Shown in pieces: positions 8,322-17,227 of a DNA stretch of 58,123 nucleotides (the stretch's first letter is position 1; each line of letters begins with the position of its first letter). A program made the position numbers and the translations under genes. The DNA comes from Burkholderiales bacterium (GTDB lineage: Bacteria; Pseudomonadota; Gammaproteobacteria; Burkholderiales; Burkholderiaceae_C): positions 1-58,123 of the forward strand of contig JAABRA010000370.1 of the NCBI GenBank assembly GCA_011391155.1, written 5' to 3'. The notes beneath the pieces are model-generated. The model searched no databases, had not been told where the DNA came from, and saw only the letters and a list, made by a program, of their open reading frames with translations.

Positions 8322-9224
8322 ATGACCTGGGGCATCGTCGCGGGACTGCTGGCCGGTGCGCTGTGGGGGCTGGTCTTCGTGGCGCCGCGCATGACCCCCG
8401 GTCTGTCGTCGCTGGATCTGGCGTCGGGCCGCTTCATCGCTTATGGGCTGATGTCGGGGCTCATGTTGCTGGCCCTGCCGGGGCGCAGGCGCCGGCCCAC
8501 GCCGGCCCAGATGGGGGCCGCGCTGGGCTTGAGCGTGCTGGGCTTCACCGGCTACTACTGGCTGCTGGTGCTCGCCATCCGCGATGCAGGCACCGAGGTG
8601 CCGACGCTCATCATCGGCACGATTCCGCTGTGGGTCATGTTGCTGGGCAAGCCGCTGGGCCTGCGCTGGTCGGCGCTGCTGCCGGGGCTGGCGCTGACCG
8701 CAGCCGGCCTGGCCCTGATGATGGGAGCGTCCCGCACCGGCGCAGCGGGGACGGCCGTGACCGACCTGCCCGACTTCCTGCGTGGCGTGGCCTGGGCCGT
8801 GGCTGCCATGGCGTGCTGGACGGCGTTTGCCCTGCTCAACGCGGCCTGGCTGCACCGGCACCCGGACGTTGCAGCCACGGACTGGGCCCACTGGCTGGGC
8901 GTCGCCACGGGCGGTGGCGCACTGCTGCTGTGGCTGGCGCTGGGCACACCGGCGCCCGAACTGGTCGCGCATCCGGACTTCGCGCAGTCCCTGGCGGTGT
9001 GCGTGGCTACCGGGTTGGGTTCGGCCTGGCTGGCCACGATTTTGTGGAACATCGCCAGCCAGCGCCTGTCGGCCAGCCTGTGCGGCCAGCTCATCGTGAG
9101 CGAGACCGTGTTCGCGCTGTTTTATTCTTTTGCCTGGGACGGCCGTTGGCCGAGCGGTGCGCAGCTCACCGCCTGCGTGCTGTTCACCCTCGGCATCCTT
9201 TTTTCCATCAAGGCCCACCGATGA
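8322..9224 (+). CDS. EamA/DMT superfamily transporter
   Basis: The 300-residue protein has about ten hydrophobic helices in two homologous halves (EamA repeats, about 5-130 and 150-298), the form of drug/metabolite exporters of the inner membrane. It opens with MTWGIVAGLLAGALWGLVF, typical for the family. The start at 8322 avoids overlap with the SDR gene. Its stop overlaps the start of the thioesterase gene (ATGA at 9221-9224), so the two are coupled. The transported compound is unknown. Confidence 0.88.
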   Translation: MTWGIVAGLLAGALWGLVFVAPRMTPGLSSLDLASGRFIAYGLMSGLMLLALPGRRRRPTPAQMGAALGLSVLGFTGYYWLLVLAIRDAGTEVPTLIIGTIPLWVMLLGKPLGLRWSALLPGLALTAAGLALMMGASRTGAAGTAVTDLPDFLRGVAWAVAAMACWTAFALLNAAWLHRHPDVAATDWAHWLGVATGGGALLLWLALGTPAPELVAHPDFAQSLAVCVATGLGSAWLATILWNIASQRLSASLCGQLIVSETVFALFYSFAWDGRWPSGAQLTACVLFTLGILFSIKAHR

Positions 9225-9649
9225 AATTTGAAATCCCCGAGAAAAAGAAGCTGGTGTTCGAGACGACCGTGCCGATCCGCTGGGGCGACATGGACGCGAT
9301 GAACCACGTCAACAACACCACCTATTTCCGCTACCTGGAGATCATTCGCATTGAGTGGTTCCGCTCCATCGGCTGCATGATGGATCCGCTTGGTGAGGGC
9401 CCGGTGATCGTCAATGCCTTCTGCAATTTCTACCGCCAGCTGGAGTACCCCGGCGATGTGCTGCTGAAGATGTACGCCAGCGACCCGGCGCGCACCACGT
9501 TCGAGACCTGGACCACGATGGAGCGCGCCGACGCGCCCGGTGCGATCTGGGCGGCGGGCGGGGCCACGACCATTTGGGTGGACTTCCCGAAGCAGAAAGC
9601 GGTACCCCTGCCGGAGTGGATGCGGCGGATGGTTGAAAAATCTGAATAA
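9221..9649 (+). CDS. Acyl-CoA thioesterase, 4HBT hot-dog fold
   Basis: This 142-residue protein carries the 4-hydroxybenzoyl-CoA thioesterase motif WGDMDAMNHVNNTTYFRY (21-38), with the catalytic Asp expected at residue 25. Family members hydrolyse acyl-CoA esters as cytoplasmic tetramers. It is translationally coupled to the EamA gene. The stop codon abuts a CCCAGCGT repeat copy. The exact acyl substrate is not readable. Confidence 0.88.
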   Translation: MKFEIPEKKKLVFETTVPIRWGDMDAMNHVNNTTYFRYLEIIRIEWFRSIGCMMDPLGEGPVIVNAFCNFYRQLEYPGDVLLKMYASDPARTTFETWTTMERADAPGAIWAAGGATTIWVDFPKQKAVPLPEWMRRMVEKSE

Positions 9650-9696
9650 AAAGGGGCTAATCCCAGCGTCATTGGGTCCTTTTCTGCTATGAATAT
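9646..9696 (+). repeat. CCCAGCGT dispersed repeat, copy 2
   Basis: TAATCCCAGCGTCATTGGG (9658-9676) gives the core and half of the stem, and TCTGCTATGAA (9683-9693) is the diverged distal box. It starts at the stop codon of the thioesterase gene and is the only intergenic copy between two genes that both read rightward. Confidence 0.75.
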
Positions 9697-9763
9697 ACAG
9701 TCGGATGGCGCGGGAGAACGCAGGTTGACCTCAGTCGTGACCGATGCCTCCGTCAAGGCCTTT

Positions 9764-9800
9764 TTAATTAGACATGCTTATGACGGTGCTGATTAATTAA
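9764..9800. promoter_or_regulatory. AT-rich inverted repeat upstream of ald
   Basis: TTAATTA (9764-9770) and TAATTAA (9794-9800) form a 7-bp inverted repeat spaced by 23 bases in otherwise GC-rich DNA, 65 bases before the ald start. Alanine dehydrogenase genes are often controlled by Lrp/AsnC-type regulators that bind AT-rich sites. The role is a guess. Confidence 0.3.
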
Positions 9801-9864
9801 CACGACTTCTCAAAAGGCCGAACCCTCCGCACAATCGCTCCGATCAAATCACCAGGAGATCAAT

Positions 9865-10980
9865 ATGCTCATCGGCATCCCCAAGGAAATCAAGAACCAC
9901 GAATACCGCGTCGGGCTGACCCCGGCCAGCGTCCGTGAACTCACCCGCCATGGACACCAGGTGCTGGTGCAGAACGATGCGGGCACCGCGATTGACCTGA
10001 CCGATGCCCAGTACGTGGCGGCCGGCGCCGAGATGGTCGCCAGTGCCGGCGAGATCTTCGCGCGCGCCGAGATGATCGTGAAGGTCAAGGAGCCGCAGCC
10101 GGTGGAATGCGCCATGCTGCGCCCCGGGCAAATCCTCTACACCTACCTGCACCTGGCGCCCGATCCCGAGCAGACCAAGGCGCTGGTGCAGTCCGGCGCG
10201 ATCTGCATTGCCTACGAAACCATCACCGGCCCCGGCGGCGGTCTGCCCCTGCTGGCGCCCATGAGCGAAGTGGCCGGGCGCATGGCGGTGCAGGCCGGCG
10301 CGACGTATCTTGAAAAAGCCCATGGCGGGCGCGGCCTGCTGCTGGGCGGCGTGCCCGGCGTTCAGCCCGGCCATGTGGCCATCATCGGGGCCGGCGTGGT
10401 CGGCACCAACGCGTTGCAGATGGCCGTGGGCCTGGGCGCCCGGGTCACCGTGCTGGACAAGAACGTGGACCGCCTGCGCCAGCTCGACCTGGTGTTCGGC
10501 AACCGCATCAGCACGGTGTATTCCACCGCCACCAGCATCGAGGAAGCCGTGCTGGACGCCGATCTGGTGGTCGGCGGCGTGCTGGTGCCCGGCGCGGCGG
10601 CGCCCAAGCTGGTGACCCGCTCGCATGTGGCGCGCATGAAGAAAGGCGCGGTGCTGGTCGACGTGGCGATCGACCAGGGCGGCTGTTTCGAGACATCCCA
10701 TGCCACGACGCATGCGGAGCCGGTCTACATGGTCGACGGCGTGGTGCACTACTGCGTGGCCAACATGCCCGGCGCCGTGGCGCGCACGTCCACGTTTGCG
10801 CTGAACAACGCCACCATCGGCCACGCGCTGGCGCTGGCGGACAAGGGCTGGAAGCAGGCCTTGCAGGACGACCCGCACCTGTGTAACGGCCTGAACGTGT
10901 GCCAGGGCCAGGTGACCTATGAGGCGGTGGCGCGGGATCTGGGCTACGCCTTCGTGGAGCCGGCCAGCCTGCTGGGCTGA
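9865..10980 (+). CDS. ald: Alanine dehydrogenase
   Basis: Ald interconverts L-alanine and pyruvate plus ammonia with NAD. The 371-residue product has the family length and keeps the known active-site residues at their standard numbers: R15 (EYRVGL), K75 (IVKVKEP), H96 (YTYLHLA) and D270 (DVAIDQGG). The NAD-binding loop is [11 protein letters not shown] (173-183). The start has a CAGGAG site seven bases upstream. It stands alone as a transcription unit, with a repeat copy and an AT-rich inverted repeat in front and a convergent neighbour behind. Confidence 0.97.
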   Translation: MLIGIPKEIKNHEYRVGLTPASVRELTRHGHQVLVQNDAGTAIDLTDAQYVAAGAEMVASAGEIFARAEMIVKVKEPQPVECAMLRPGQILYTYLHLAPDPEQTKALVQSGAICIAYETITGPGGGLPLLAPMSEVAGRMAVQAGATYLEKAHGGRGLLLGGVPGVQPGHVAIIGAGVVGTNALQMAVGLGARVTVLDKNVDRLRQLDLVFGNRISTVYSTATSIEEAVLDADLVVGGVLVPGAAAPKLVTRSHVARMKKGAVLVDVAIDQGGCFETSHATTHAEPVYMVDGVVHYCVANMPGAVARTSTFALNNATIGHALALADKGWKQALQDDPHLCNGLNVCQGQVTYEAVARDLGYAFVEPASLLG

Positions 10981-11030
10981 AACCGTCCCGGGGCTCTTGC
11001 ACCGCAGGGTGCCTCAGTTATCCGGAAATA

Positions 11031-11080
11031 TGAAAAAATAGGCCATTCCCAGCGTCGATGGGCCATCTTCCGCTATCGAT
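11031..11080 (+). repeat. CCCAGCGT dispersed repeat, copy 3
   Basis: GGCCATTCCCAGCGTCGATG (11041-11060) continues into GGCC, giving GGCCAT and ATGGGCC arms, and the distal box is CCGCTATCGA (11070-11079). It fills the junction between convergent ald and the AhpD-like gene. On the minus strand the stem runs into six T residues, so it could end the AhpD-like transcript. Confidence 0.8.
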
Positions 11081-11090
11081 AGCGTAGTAC

Positions 11091-11675
11091 CTATTTCTGG
11101 CGGGGCTGCCGGCCCATCAGGTAGAACTCGGGGTTGGGCACCATGCCGCTGAAGCTGGCCATGCGGTTGGACAGGCCGAAGAACGCGGTGATGGCGGCGA
11201 TGTCCCAGATGTCCTCGTCGTCGAATCCGTGGGCGTGCAGGGCCTCGAAATCCGCCTCGCCAATCTCGTCCGAGTGCAGGCAGACCTTCATCGCGAAGTC
11301 GAGCATGGCGCGCTGGCGCGCCGGGATGTCGGCCTTGCGGTAGTTCACCGCCACCTGGTCGGCCACCAGCGGCTTCTTCTCGTAGATGCGCAGGATGGCG
11401 CCATGGGCGACCACGCAGTACAGGCAGTGGTTGGCAGCGCTGGTGGTGGTGACGATCATCTCGCGCTCGCCCTTGCTCAGGCCGCTGGTGCGACCGACCG
11501 ATTCCGGGACCATCAAGGCGTCGTGGTAGGCAAAGAAGGCGCGCCACTCGGCCGGGCGTCGTGCAAAGCCCAGGAACACGTTCGGCACGAAGCCGGCTTT
11601 TTCCTGCACCTCCAGCACTTTGGCCTTGATGTCGTCGGGCAGGTCGTTGAGGTCGGGGGCGGGGTAGCGGTTCAC
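11091..11675 (-). CDS. Peroxidase-related enzyme, AhpD/carboxymuconolactone-decarboxylase-like
   Basis: The 194-residue product belongs to the AhpD-like alpha-helical superfamily and keeps the redox motif C84-x2-C87-x3-H91 (NHCLYCVVAHGA), which in AhpD-type proteins gives thiol peroxidase/disulfide reductase activity. Length and the C-terminal MVPNPEFYLMGR block fit the uncharacterised peroxidase-related subfamily. It diverges from a second superfamily member (the PcaC-like gene) across a 62-base spacer, so both may respond to the same signal. Substrate and reductant are not known. Confidence 0.85.
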   Translation of the reverse strand: MNRYPAPDLNDLPDDIKAKVLEVQEKAGFVPNVFLGFARRPAEWRAFFAYHDALMVPESVGRTSGLSKGEREMIVTTTSAANHCLYCVVAHGAILRIYEKKPLVADQVAVNYRKADIPARQRAMLDFAMKVCLHSDEIGEADFEALHAHGFDDEDIWDIAAITAFFGLSNRMASFSGMVPNPEFYLMGRQPRQK

Positions 11676-11737
11676 GTCGATCTCCTGGGTGGTGTTTGGT
11701 GCATGATGCCAGCCTCATTTTGCAGGAGCTTCACATC

Positions 11738-12115
11738 ATGGATTCCCAGTTCGACAAGGGCCTCGCCACCCGCAAGCAGGTGATGGGCGAAGATTTCGTG
11801 GCCCGGGCCTTTGGCGGCGCTACCGCGTTCACCGCGCCGATCCAGCAGTACATCACGCGCAATGCCTGGGGCGACGTCTGGCAGCGCCCGGGGCTCGACC
11901 TGAAAACCCGCAGCCTGATCACCGTGGCCATGCTCACGGCCCTGGGCAGGCAGCATGAGCTCAAGGGCCATGTGCGCGGTGCGTTGAACAATGGCGCCAC
12001 GGTGGAAGAACTCCAGGAGGTGCTGCTGCACGCCAGCATCTACTGCGGCGTGCCCACCGCGGTGGAGGCGTTTCGCAGCGCCGCCGAGGTGGTGGATGCG
12101 CCGAAAGCGCCCTGA
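11738..12115 (+). CDS. pcaC: 4-carboxymuconolactone decarboxylase family protein
   Basis: This 125-residue protein matches PcaC in length and order of blocks: ATRKQVMGEDFV-like opening (10-21), WGDVWQRPGLDLKTRSL (44-60), LGRQHELKGHVRGAL (69-83) with H78, and a closing GVPTAVEAFR. It lacks the CxxC motif of AhpD, supporting a decarboxylase rather than a peroxidase. In the protocatechuate branch it makes 3-oxoadipate enol-lactone. No other pca gene is here, though a CoA-transferase of the kind that acts on 3-oxoacids lies 0.7 kb downstream. The start follows AGGAG; the symbol is tentative. Confidence 0.75.
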   Translation: MDSQFDKGLATRKQVMGEDFVARAFGGATAFTAPIQQYITRNAWGDVWQRPGLDLKTRSLITVAMLTALGRQHELKGHVRGALNNGATVEELQEVLLHASIYCGVPTAVEAFRSAAEVVDAPKAP

Positions 12116-12127
12116 GCTGAAAATGTG

Positions 12128-12180
12128 AGTCTTTTCGGCACCATCCCAGCGTCGAACGGTGATTGTTTGCTATGGATAGG
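12128..12180 (+). repeat. CCCAGCGT dispersed repeat, copy 4
   Basis: GGCACCATCCCAGCGTCGAA (12138-12157) then CGGTGATTGTTTGCTATGG (12158-12176). CACC and GGTG pair across the core. It lies 12 bases after the PcaC-like stop and ends 5 bases before the stop of the convergent PAS-LuxR gene. Confidence 0.85.
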
Positions 12181-12184
12181 GTAG

Positions 12185-12745
12185 TTATCCGACCATCAGC
12201 TTGTGCACCAGGTCAGCGGCGCTGCTGGCCTGGTACTTGCGCATCAGTCGCGCGCGGTAGATTTCCACCGTGCGATGGCTGATGGTCAGCACCTTGCCGA
12301 TTTCCTTGGCGGTCAGGCCGTCCAGGACGTGCGCGGCGACCTCGCGTTCGCGCGCCGTCAGTTCGGCCTTGACCGGACGGCGCGAGCTCAGGTCCTCGAA
12401 GCTCCAGATGCCGGCCTCGTGCGGGGCCTCGCGGTTGAGCGCCCGGCCGGTGACGTGGCACCAGAAGGTCTCGCCCCTGAAGCGGCCGTCCACGCGCTTC
12501 ATGATGCGGTCGTCGGCGTAGGTGCCATCGCTCTTGAGCAGCGGGACCAGGCGCGCGCCGGTGCGCTCGTACTCGTCGGCGCTGGGGTAGAGAATCAGGA
12601 AGCTCTGGCCGACCAGTTGCTCGCGCGCGGCGCCAAACATCTCGCAGACGCGCTGGTTGCAGTCCACCATGGTGCGGTTTCGTGACAGCACCAGTCCGAT
12701 GGGCGCGAGGTTGAAGGCGAGGCGGTAGTCAAAATCCGGGTTCAT
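12185..12745 (-). CDS. PAS domain LuxR/FixJ-type transcriptional regulator
   Basis: The 186-residue product has an N-terminal PAS sensor domain (about 1-118, with ANQRVCEMFG-like NQRVCEMFG at 30-38) and a C-terminal LuxR-type helix-turn-helix (127-184). The latter, LTAREREVAAHVLDGLTAKE onward, closely follows the FixJ/NarL pattern with the recognition helix SHRTVEIYRARLM (156-168). There is no receiver domain, so the signal is probably sensed directly by PAS. It diverges from the CoA-transferase genes over a 93-base spacer that contains a 7-bp inverted repeat; I infer it controls them. Confidence 0.9.
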   Translation of the reverse strand: MNPDFDYRLAFNLAPIGLVLSRNRTMVDCNQRVCEMFGAAREQLVGQSFLILYPSADEYERTGARLVPLLKSDGTYADDRIMKRVDGRFRGETFWCHVTGRALNREAPHEAGIWSFEDLSSRRPVKAELTAREREVAAHVLDGLTAKEIGKVLTISHRTVEIYRARLMRKYQASSAADLVHKLMVG

Positions 12746-12782
12746 GTCGGGTACTGGGGTGGCAGGGTTTGCCCCTTACGAA

Positions 12783-12808
12783 ATACTACTTAGTGGTTTA
12801 CGTAGTAT
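12783..12808. promoter_or_regulatory. Inverted-repeat operator between PAS-LuxR regulator and CoA-transferase genes
   Basis: ATACTAC (12783-12789) and GTAGTAT (12802-12808) form a perfect 7-bp inverted repeat with 12 bases between, and TACGTAGTA on the right side resembles the FixJ-type recognition box. It sits in the divergent spacer, 30 bases before the GTG start of the CoA-transferase A subunit. Confidence 0.6.
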
Positions 12809-12838
12809 CGTTCAGCCTTCCCTTTTCTGGAGATCTGT

Positions 12839-13546
12839 GTGAACAAGCTCTATCCCTCTGCGGCCGCTGCCCTCAAGGGCATCGTCGCCGACGGCCAGCT
12901 CATGGCGGTTGGTGGTTTTGGCCTGTGTGGCATCCCCGAGGCGCTGATTGATGCGCTGCGCGATTCCGGCGTCAAGGACCTCACGGTCATCTCCAACAAT
13001 GCGGGGGTTGACGGCTTCGGCCTCGGCAAACTGCTGGAAACGCGCCAGATCAAGAAGATGATTTCATCCTACGTGGGCGAGAACAAGGAGTTCGAACGCC
13101 AGTACCTGGCCGGCGAACTCGAGCTTGAATTCACGCCCCAGGGCACGCTGGCCGAGAAGCTGCGCGCCGGCGGGGCTGGCATTCCGGCGTTCTACACCCG
13201 GACCGGCGTGGGCACGCTGGTCGCCGAGGGCAAGGAATTGCGCGTGTTTGACGGCCACACGTATGTCATGGAGCGCTCGCTGGTGCCGGCCGTGTCGCTG
13301 GTCAAGGCGCACCGCGCCGACCGTTCGGGCAATTTGCAGTTCCGCCTGACGGCTCGCAACTTCAATCCCGCCGTGGCGATGGCCGGCCGGATCTGCGTGG
13401 TCGAGGTGGAAGAGATCGTGGAGGTCGGCGCCATGGTGCCGGATCAGGTGCACCTGCCCGGCATTTACGTGCACCGCATCGTGCACAACCCGAATCCTGA
13501 AAAGCGGATCGAGAAAAGAACCATCACTGAAAAGGCGGGGGTGTAA
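12839..13546 (+). CDS. scoA: 3-oxoacid CoA-transferase subunit A
   Basis: Subunit A of a class I CoA-transferase that moves CoA from succinyl-CoA to a 3-oxoacid (acetoacetate or 3-oxoadipate). The 235-residue product shows the glycine-rich CoA loop [10 protein letters not shown] (25-34) and the block [20 protein letters not shown] (about 101-120). Translation starts at GTG, supported by a GGAG site. Subunit B begins two bases after this stop. Substrate choice between acetoacetate (ScoA) and 3-oxoadipate (PcaI) cannot be settled from sequence; a PcaC-like gene nearby keeps the second open. Probably controlled by the divergent PAS-LuxR regulator. Confidence 0.88.
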   Translation: MNKLYPSAAAALKGIVADGQLMAVGGFGLCGIPEALIDALRDSGVKDLTVISNNAGVDGFGLGKLLETRQIKKMISSYVGENKEFERQYLAGELELEFTPQGTLAEKLRAGGAGIPAFYTRTGVGTLVAEGKELRVFDGHTYVMERSLVPAVSLVKAHRADRSGNLQFRLTARNFNPAVAMAGRICVVEVEEIVEVGAMVPDQVHLPGIYVHRIVHNPNPEKRIEKRTITEKAGV

Positions 13547-13548
13547 AT

Positions 13549-14187
13549 ATGGCCTGGACACAAGACCAGATGGCGGCGCGCGCCGCGAAAGAGCTGCAGG
13601 ACGGCTTCTACGTGAACCTGGGCATCGGCATTCCGACCCTGGTCGCGAACCATGTCCCCAAGGACATCGAGGTCTGGCTGCAAAGCGAGAACGGCATGCT
13701 GGGCATCGGCCCGTTTCCCGTCGAGGAAGAGGTGGACGCCGACCTGATCAACGCCGGCAAGCAGACCGTCACCACCATCCCCGGTTCGTCGATCTTCGGC
13801 AGCCACGACAGCTTTGCGATGATCCGCGGCGGCAAGGTCAACCTGTCGATCTTGGGCGCCATGCAGGTCAGTGAAAAAGGCGACCTGGCCAACTGGATGA
13901 TCCCCGGAAAGATGGTCAAGGGCATGGGCGGCGCGATGGACCTGGTGGGTGGCGTGAAGAGCGTGGTGGTGCTGATGGAGCACGTCGCGAAGAAGAAGGA
14001 CGGCAGCTTCGAGCTGAAGATCCTGCCGAATTGCACGCTGCCGTTGACGGGTGTGGGCGTGGTCGACCGCATCATCACCGACCTGGCCGTGATGGACATC
14101 ACGCCGCATGGCCTGAAAGTCGTGGAGATGGCGCCGGACGTGACGCGCGAGGAACTGCAGGCGAAGACCGGCGTCACCCTGCTCTGA
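13549..14187 (+). CDS. scoB: 3-oxoacid CoA-transferase subunit B
   Basis: The 212-residue partner subunit carries the catalytic glutamate E47 in the signature SENGMLG (46-52), which forms the glutamyl-CoA thioester intermediate. Other family blocks are GIGIPTLVA (25-33) and [18 protein letters not shown] (about 79-96). It follows subunit A with a two-base gap and is closed by a strong intrinsic terminator 38 bases downstream. Confidence 0.93.
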   Translation: MAWTQDQMAARAAKELQDGFYVNLGIGIPTLVANHVPKDIEVWLQSENGMLGIGPFPVEEEVDADLINAGKQTVTTIPGSSIFGSHDSFAMIRGGKVNLSILGAMQVSEKGDLANWMIPGKMVKGMGGAMDLVGGVKSVVVLMEHVAKKKDGSFELKILPNCTLPLTGVGVVDRIITDLAVMDITPHGLKVVEMAPDVTREELQAKTGVTLL

Positions 14188-14224
14188 CGGGCGTCGAAAG
14201 CCGTGCGGGCCAGGGTCCGCCAGA

Positions 14225-14256
14225 AGCCGTATCACCGCAAGGGGATGCGGCTTTTT
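14225..14256 (+). terminator. Rho-independent terminator after scoB
   Basis: AGCCGTATC (14225-14233) pairs with GATGCGGCT (14244-14252), with one G-T wobble and a 10-base loop, and runs into TTTTT. It ends the CoA-transferase operon. Confidence 0.85.
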
Positions 14257-14391
14257 GACGTGGAGGAAGGCCAAAGCCCCGGGACTTGATGCAGGTCAGG
14301 GTTTTGCGGTGTGGACGACGTAACATTTGGTTTCAAGGTTGGCGTTCTGGGAGTTCCGGGTCTGCCAGCGCCGCAACGAACGAGGTTTCCC

Positions 14392-16326
14392 ATGGATGTG
14401 ACGCAACAGATGAGCAGAAACGGGGTGCATGCCCCGCTGCCGGCGTTGGCGCCCGTTCAGTCCCTGGCGCAGCTGCTCGCGGTCATGGAACTGCGTCGGC
14501 ACGAGCCGGTGATCAGCTTGCGCCAGGCCCTGGAGCAGATGCACCTTCTGGATGCAGCGACGCTGGATGCGCTGCAGGCCGAAGACCCCGGTCTGTTGCG
14601 CAGCAAGTCGCGCGAGTTGGTGGGTCGCCTTGTCATCACCGAGGACGATCTCGAGCGCTCGCTGGCCCGGGTGGCGGGGCTGGTGGAAGTCGATGCGGTG
14701 CGCTTTGACGTGCCGCCCGAGGCCTTTCAGGTGCTGCATGTCCGGGAGGCGCGGCTGCATGAAGTTGTGCCGCTGGGCGAGGCCGAGGATCGTTTCTTCG
14801 TGGCCTCGTCCAACCCCACCGATGAAACCCTGCGTCGGCAACTGTGCAACCTGACTGGGCGCGCCATCAGCCTGGTCTGGGCCAGCCGTGAGGCGATCGA
14901 GCTCCGCCTGGACTTGCAGGAAAGCGCGGGGGCTTCGGCCCCGCGCGGCGTGCCGCCAGCGCACCCGGGCGCGCACGCCCTGCAGCCGGCGACCGGGAGC
15001 CGGTCGGATGCCCAGGATATCGAACTGCTGGTGTCCCAGGCGCTGATCGAGATTTCCGCCGGCCAGGAGCATGAAGAGGCCGCCTCGGCGAGTGAATCGT
15101 CGGGCATGGTGCGCATGGTCAAGAAGATGATCGATGATGCGCTGGCGCGGGAGGCCTCCGATATTCACGTCGAGACCAATCCTGGCGAGCAGATCACCTT
15201 GATCCGCTTCCGCCGCGATGGCGACCTGGAGCCTTACCTGCGGCTGCCCGCGCGGCTGCGGGCTTCACTGGTCTCGCGCATCAAGATCATGGCGCGGCTG
15301 GACATTGCCGAGCGGCGTCGCCCGCAGGATGGAAAGATCAACTTCGCCGAGTTCGGCGGGCCCAAGCTGGAGCTGCGCGTGGCCGTGATGCCCACGCACG
15401 ACGGCCTCGAAGACGTGGTGTTGCGCCTGCTGGCGACGAGCAAGCCGATTCCGCTGGCCCGCCTGGGCCTGCAGGCGCGGGATGAGGACACCTTCACGCG
15501 CCTGTCGGGCCGCTCGTTTGGCCTGATCCTGGCAGCCGGGCCGACCGGTTCCGGCAAGACCACCACGCTGCATTCGATGCTGGCCGAGGTGAACACGGGT
15601 GAGCGCAAGATCTGGACGGCGGAAGACCCGATCGAAATCACCCAGCCCGGCCTGCGCCAGGTGCAGGTGAACCCGAAGATCGGCGTGACGTTCGCGGCGG
15701 CGATGCGGGGTTTCCTGCGCGCCGACCCCGACATCATCATGATCGGCGAGATCCGGGACCCGGAGACCGCCAAGATCGCGATCGAGGCCTCGCTGACCGG
15801 GCATCTGGTGCTGTCCACGCTGCACACCAACAGCGCGTCGGAGAGCGTGGTGCGTCTGCTGGACCTGGGCATGGACCCGATGAACTTTGCCGACTCGCTG
15901 GTGGGCATCGTCGCGCAGCGGCTGGTCCGCAGCCTGTGCCCGCATTGCGCCGAGCCGCATCGCCTGGCCGAAGGCCAGTTTGACCGACTGGTCGCGGAAT
16001 ACATCGAACGGTCCACGCTGTCAGCGGCCGAAGGCAGCAAGCGCCTGCTGGCGGCCGCTGGCGTGGAGGCGCCAGGCCAGATCGTGGTGCGCCTGGTCAA
16101 AGGGTGCGAGAAATGCAGCGGCAAGGGCTACAAGGGCCGCATGGGCATCTACGAGATCCTGGAAAACAACCCGGTGATCCGGGAACTGATCCAGAAACAT
16201 GCCCGGCCCAACGACCTGTTCGACGCGGCGATTGCCTCCGGCATGCGCAGCCTGCGCCACGACGCCCTGGAAAAACTGGTTCAGGGCAAGATCGACCTGA
16301 TCCAGGCGCGGGTGGCGTACCTCTAG
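14392..16326 (+). CDS. GspE/PulE/PilB-family secretion or pilus ATPase
   Basis: This 644-residue hexameric cytoplasmic ATPase powers type II secretion or type IV pilus assembly. An N-terminal GspE/PilB domain spans about 20-190. Walker A is GPTGSGKTTTLHSM (383-396), the Walker B region DIIMIGEIRD lies near 446, and the His-box STLHTN follows near 475. The two Cys pairs CPHC (about 516) and CEKC (about 573) form the expected zinc site. The ATG at 14392 is preferred; an upstream ATG in the same frame has no ribosome site. It stands alone, without gsp or pilC/pilD neighbours, so type II versus pilus use is open. Confidence 0.88.
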   Translation: MDVTQQMSRNGVHAPLPALAPVQSLAQLLAVMELRRHEPVISLRQALEQMHLLDAATLDALQAEDPGLLRSKSRELVGRLVITEDDLERSLARVAGLVEVDAVRFDVPPEAFQVLHVREARLHEVVPLGEAEDRFFVASSNPTDETLRRQLCNLTGRAISLVWASREAIELRLDLQESAGASAPRGVPPAHPGAHALQPATGSRSDAQDIELLVSQALIEISAGQEHEEAASASESSGMVRMVKKMIDDALAREASDIHVETNPGEQITLIRFRRDGDLEPYLRLPARLRASLVSRIKIMARLDIAERRRPQDGKINFAEFGGPKLELRVAVMPTHDGLEDVVLRLLATSKPIPLARLGLQARDEDTFTRLSGRSFGLILAAGPTGSGKTTTLHSMLAEVNTGERKIWTAEDPIEITQPGLRQVQVNPKIGVTFAAAMRGFLRADPDIIMIGEIRDPETAKIAIEASLTGHLVLSTLHTNSASESVVRLLDLGMDPMNFADSLVGIVAQRLVRSLCPHCAEPHRLAEGQFDRLVAEYIERSTLSAAEGSKRLLAAAGVEAPGQIVVRLVKGCEKCSGKGYKGRMGIYEILENNPVIRELIQKHARPNDLFDAAIASGMRSLRHDALEKLVQGKIDLIQARVAYL

Positions 16327-17189
16327 CCGCCGTCGGCCACGGCCCAGTCCAGCGAGCGCTGGCTCTCGAAGGCCCGTGCCTGGCCTGTGACCGGGTCGGT
16401 GAAGGCGATGGCGCGGGCCAGCAGTTGCAGCGGCTGGCGGAAGTCGTCGGCTTCCCGGGGGCCGCGGCGCACCGTGGGGTAGAGCTGGTCGCCCACCAGC
16501 GGCAAACCCAGGGTATTCATGGTGACGCGCAACTGGTGACGCCGTCCCGTCACGGGCTGAAGGCGGTAGCGGGCCAGGGCGCCGCGAACCTCCATCAGAT
16601 CGATGCGGGTTTCACTGTTCGGCTCCCCCGGCACCTCGGTCATGCGGAAGAAGGCGGTTTCATCGTCCAGCACACGGCTTCGGTGAACGCGGGGAAAAGT
16701 GATCGGGCCCGGTGCCGGCGCCAGCGCTTCGTAGGTCTTGGTCACGGCGCGCTGGCGAAACAGCGCGTGGTAGGCGTCGCGCCGGGCCGGCTGGACCGCA
16801 AACAGCACTAGCCCCGCCGTCTCGCGGTCGATGCGGTGGATCGGGACCAGGGTTTCGATGCCCAGTCGGCGCTTGAGGCGCACCAGCAGGCTTTGCTGCA
16901 CATAGCGACCCGTGGGCGTGACCGGCAAGAAATGCGGCTTGTCCGCCACCACCAGCCAGTCGTCCTGGAACAAGACGTTTTCCGCGAAGGGTATCACCGG
17001 CTCGTCGGCGATGTCACGGTAGTAAAACAGGTGCTGGCCGGCGCGAAAGGGTGCGTCCACGGCCACCGGCGCACCGTCGTCATGGAGAACCCGGCCGGCG
17101 GCCATGCGCTGCGCCCATTCGTCGCGGGAGATACCGGGCATGCGCCCGGCCAGGAAATCCAGCAGCGTGCGCCAGGGGCCGGCCGTCAC
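16323..17189 (-). CDS. RluA-family rRNA/tRNA pseudouridine synthase
   Basis: The 288-residue protein isomerises uridine to pseudouridine in structured RNA. The catalytic Asp is D121 in IHRIDRETAG (118-126), and the downstream block TGRRHQLRVTMNTLGLPLVGD is the usual RluA C-motif. The reading starts at a GTG; coding-like sequence continues upstream (IPTREGVGASRVSV) to the stop of the preceding gene, so the true start may be about 15 codons earlier and overlap it. It overlaps the convergent ATPase gene by four bases at its end. The exact target base cannot be assigned. Confidence 0.88.
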   Translation of the reverse strand: MTAGPWRTLLDFLAGRMPGISRDEWAQRMAAGRVLHDDGAPVAVDAPFRAGQHLFYYRDIADEPVIPFAENVLFQDDWLVVADKPHFLPVTPTGRYVQQSLLVRLKRRLGIETLVPIHRIDRETAGLVLFAVQPARRDAYHALFRQRAVTKTYEALAPAPGPITFPRVHRSRVLDDETAFFRMTEVPGEPNSETRIDLMEVRGALARYRLQPVTGRRHQLRVTMNTLGLPLVGDQLYPTVRRGPREADDFRQPLQLLARAIAFTDPVTGQARAFESQRSLDWAVADGG

Positions 17190-17227
17190 GGAAACGCGGC
17201 TGGCCCCGACACCCTCGCGCGTGGGGA

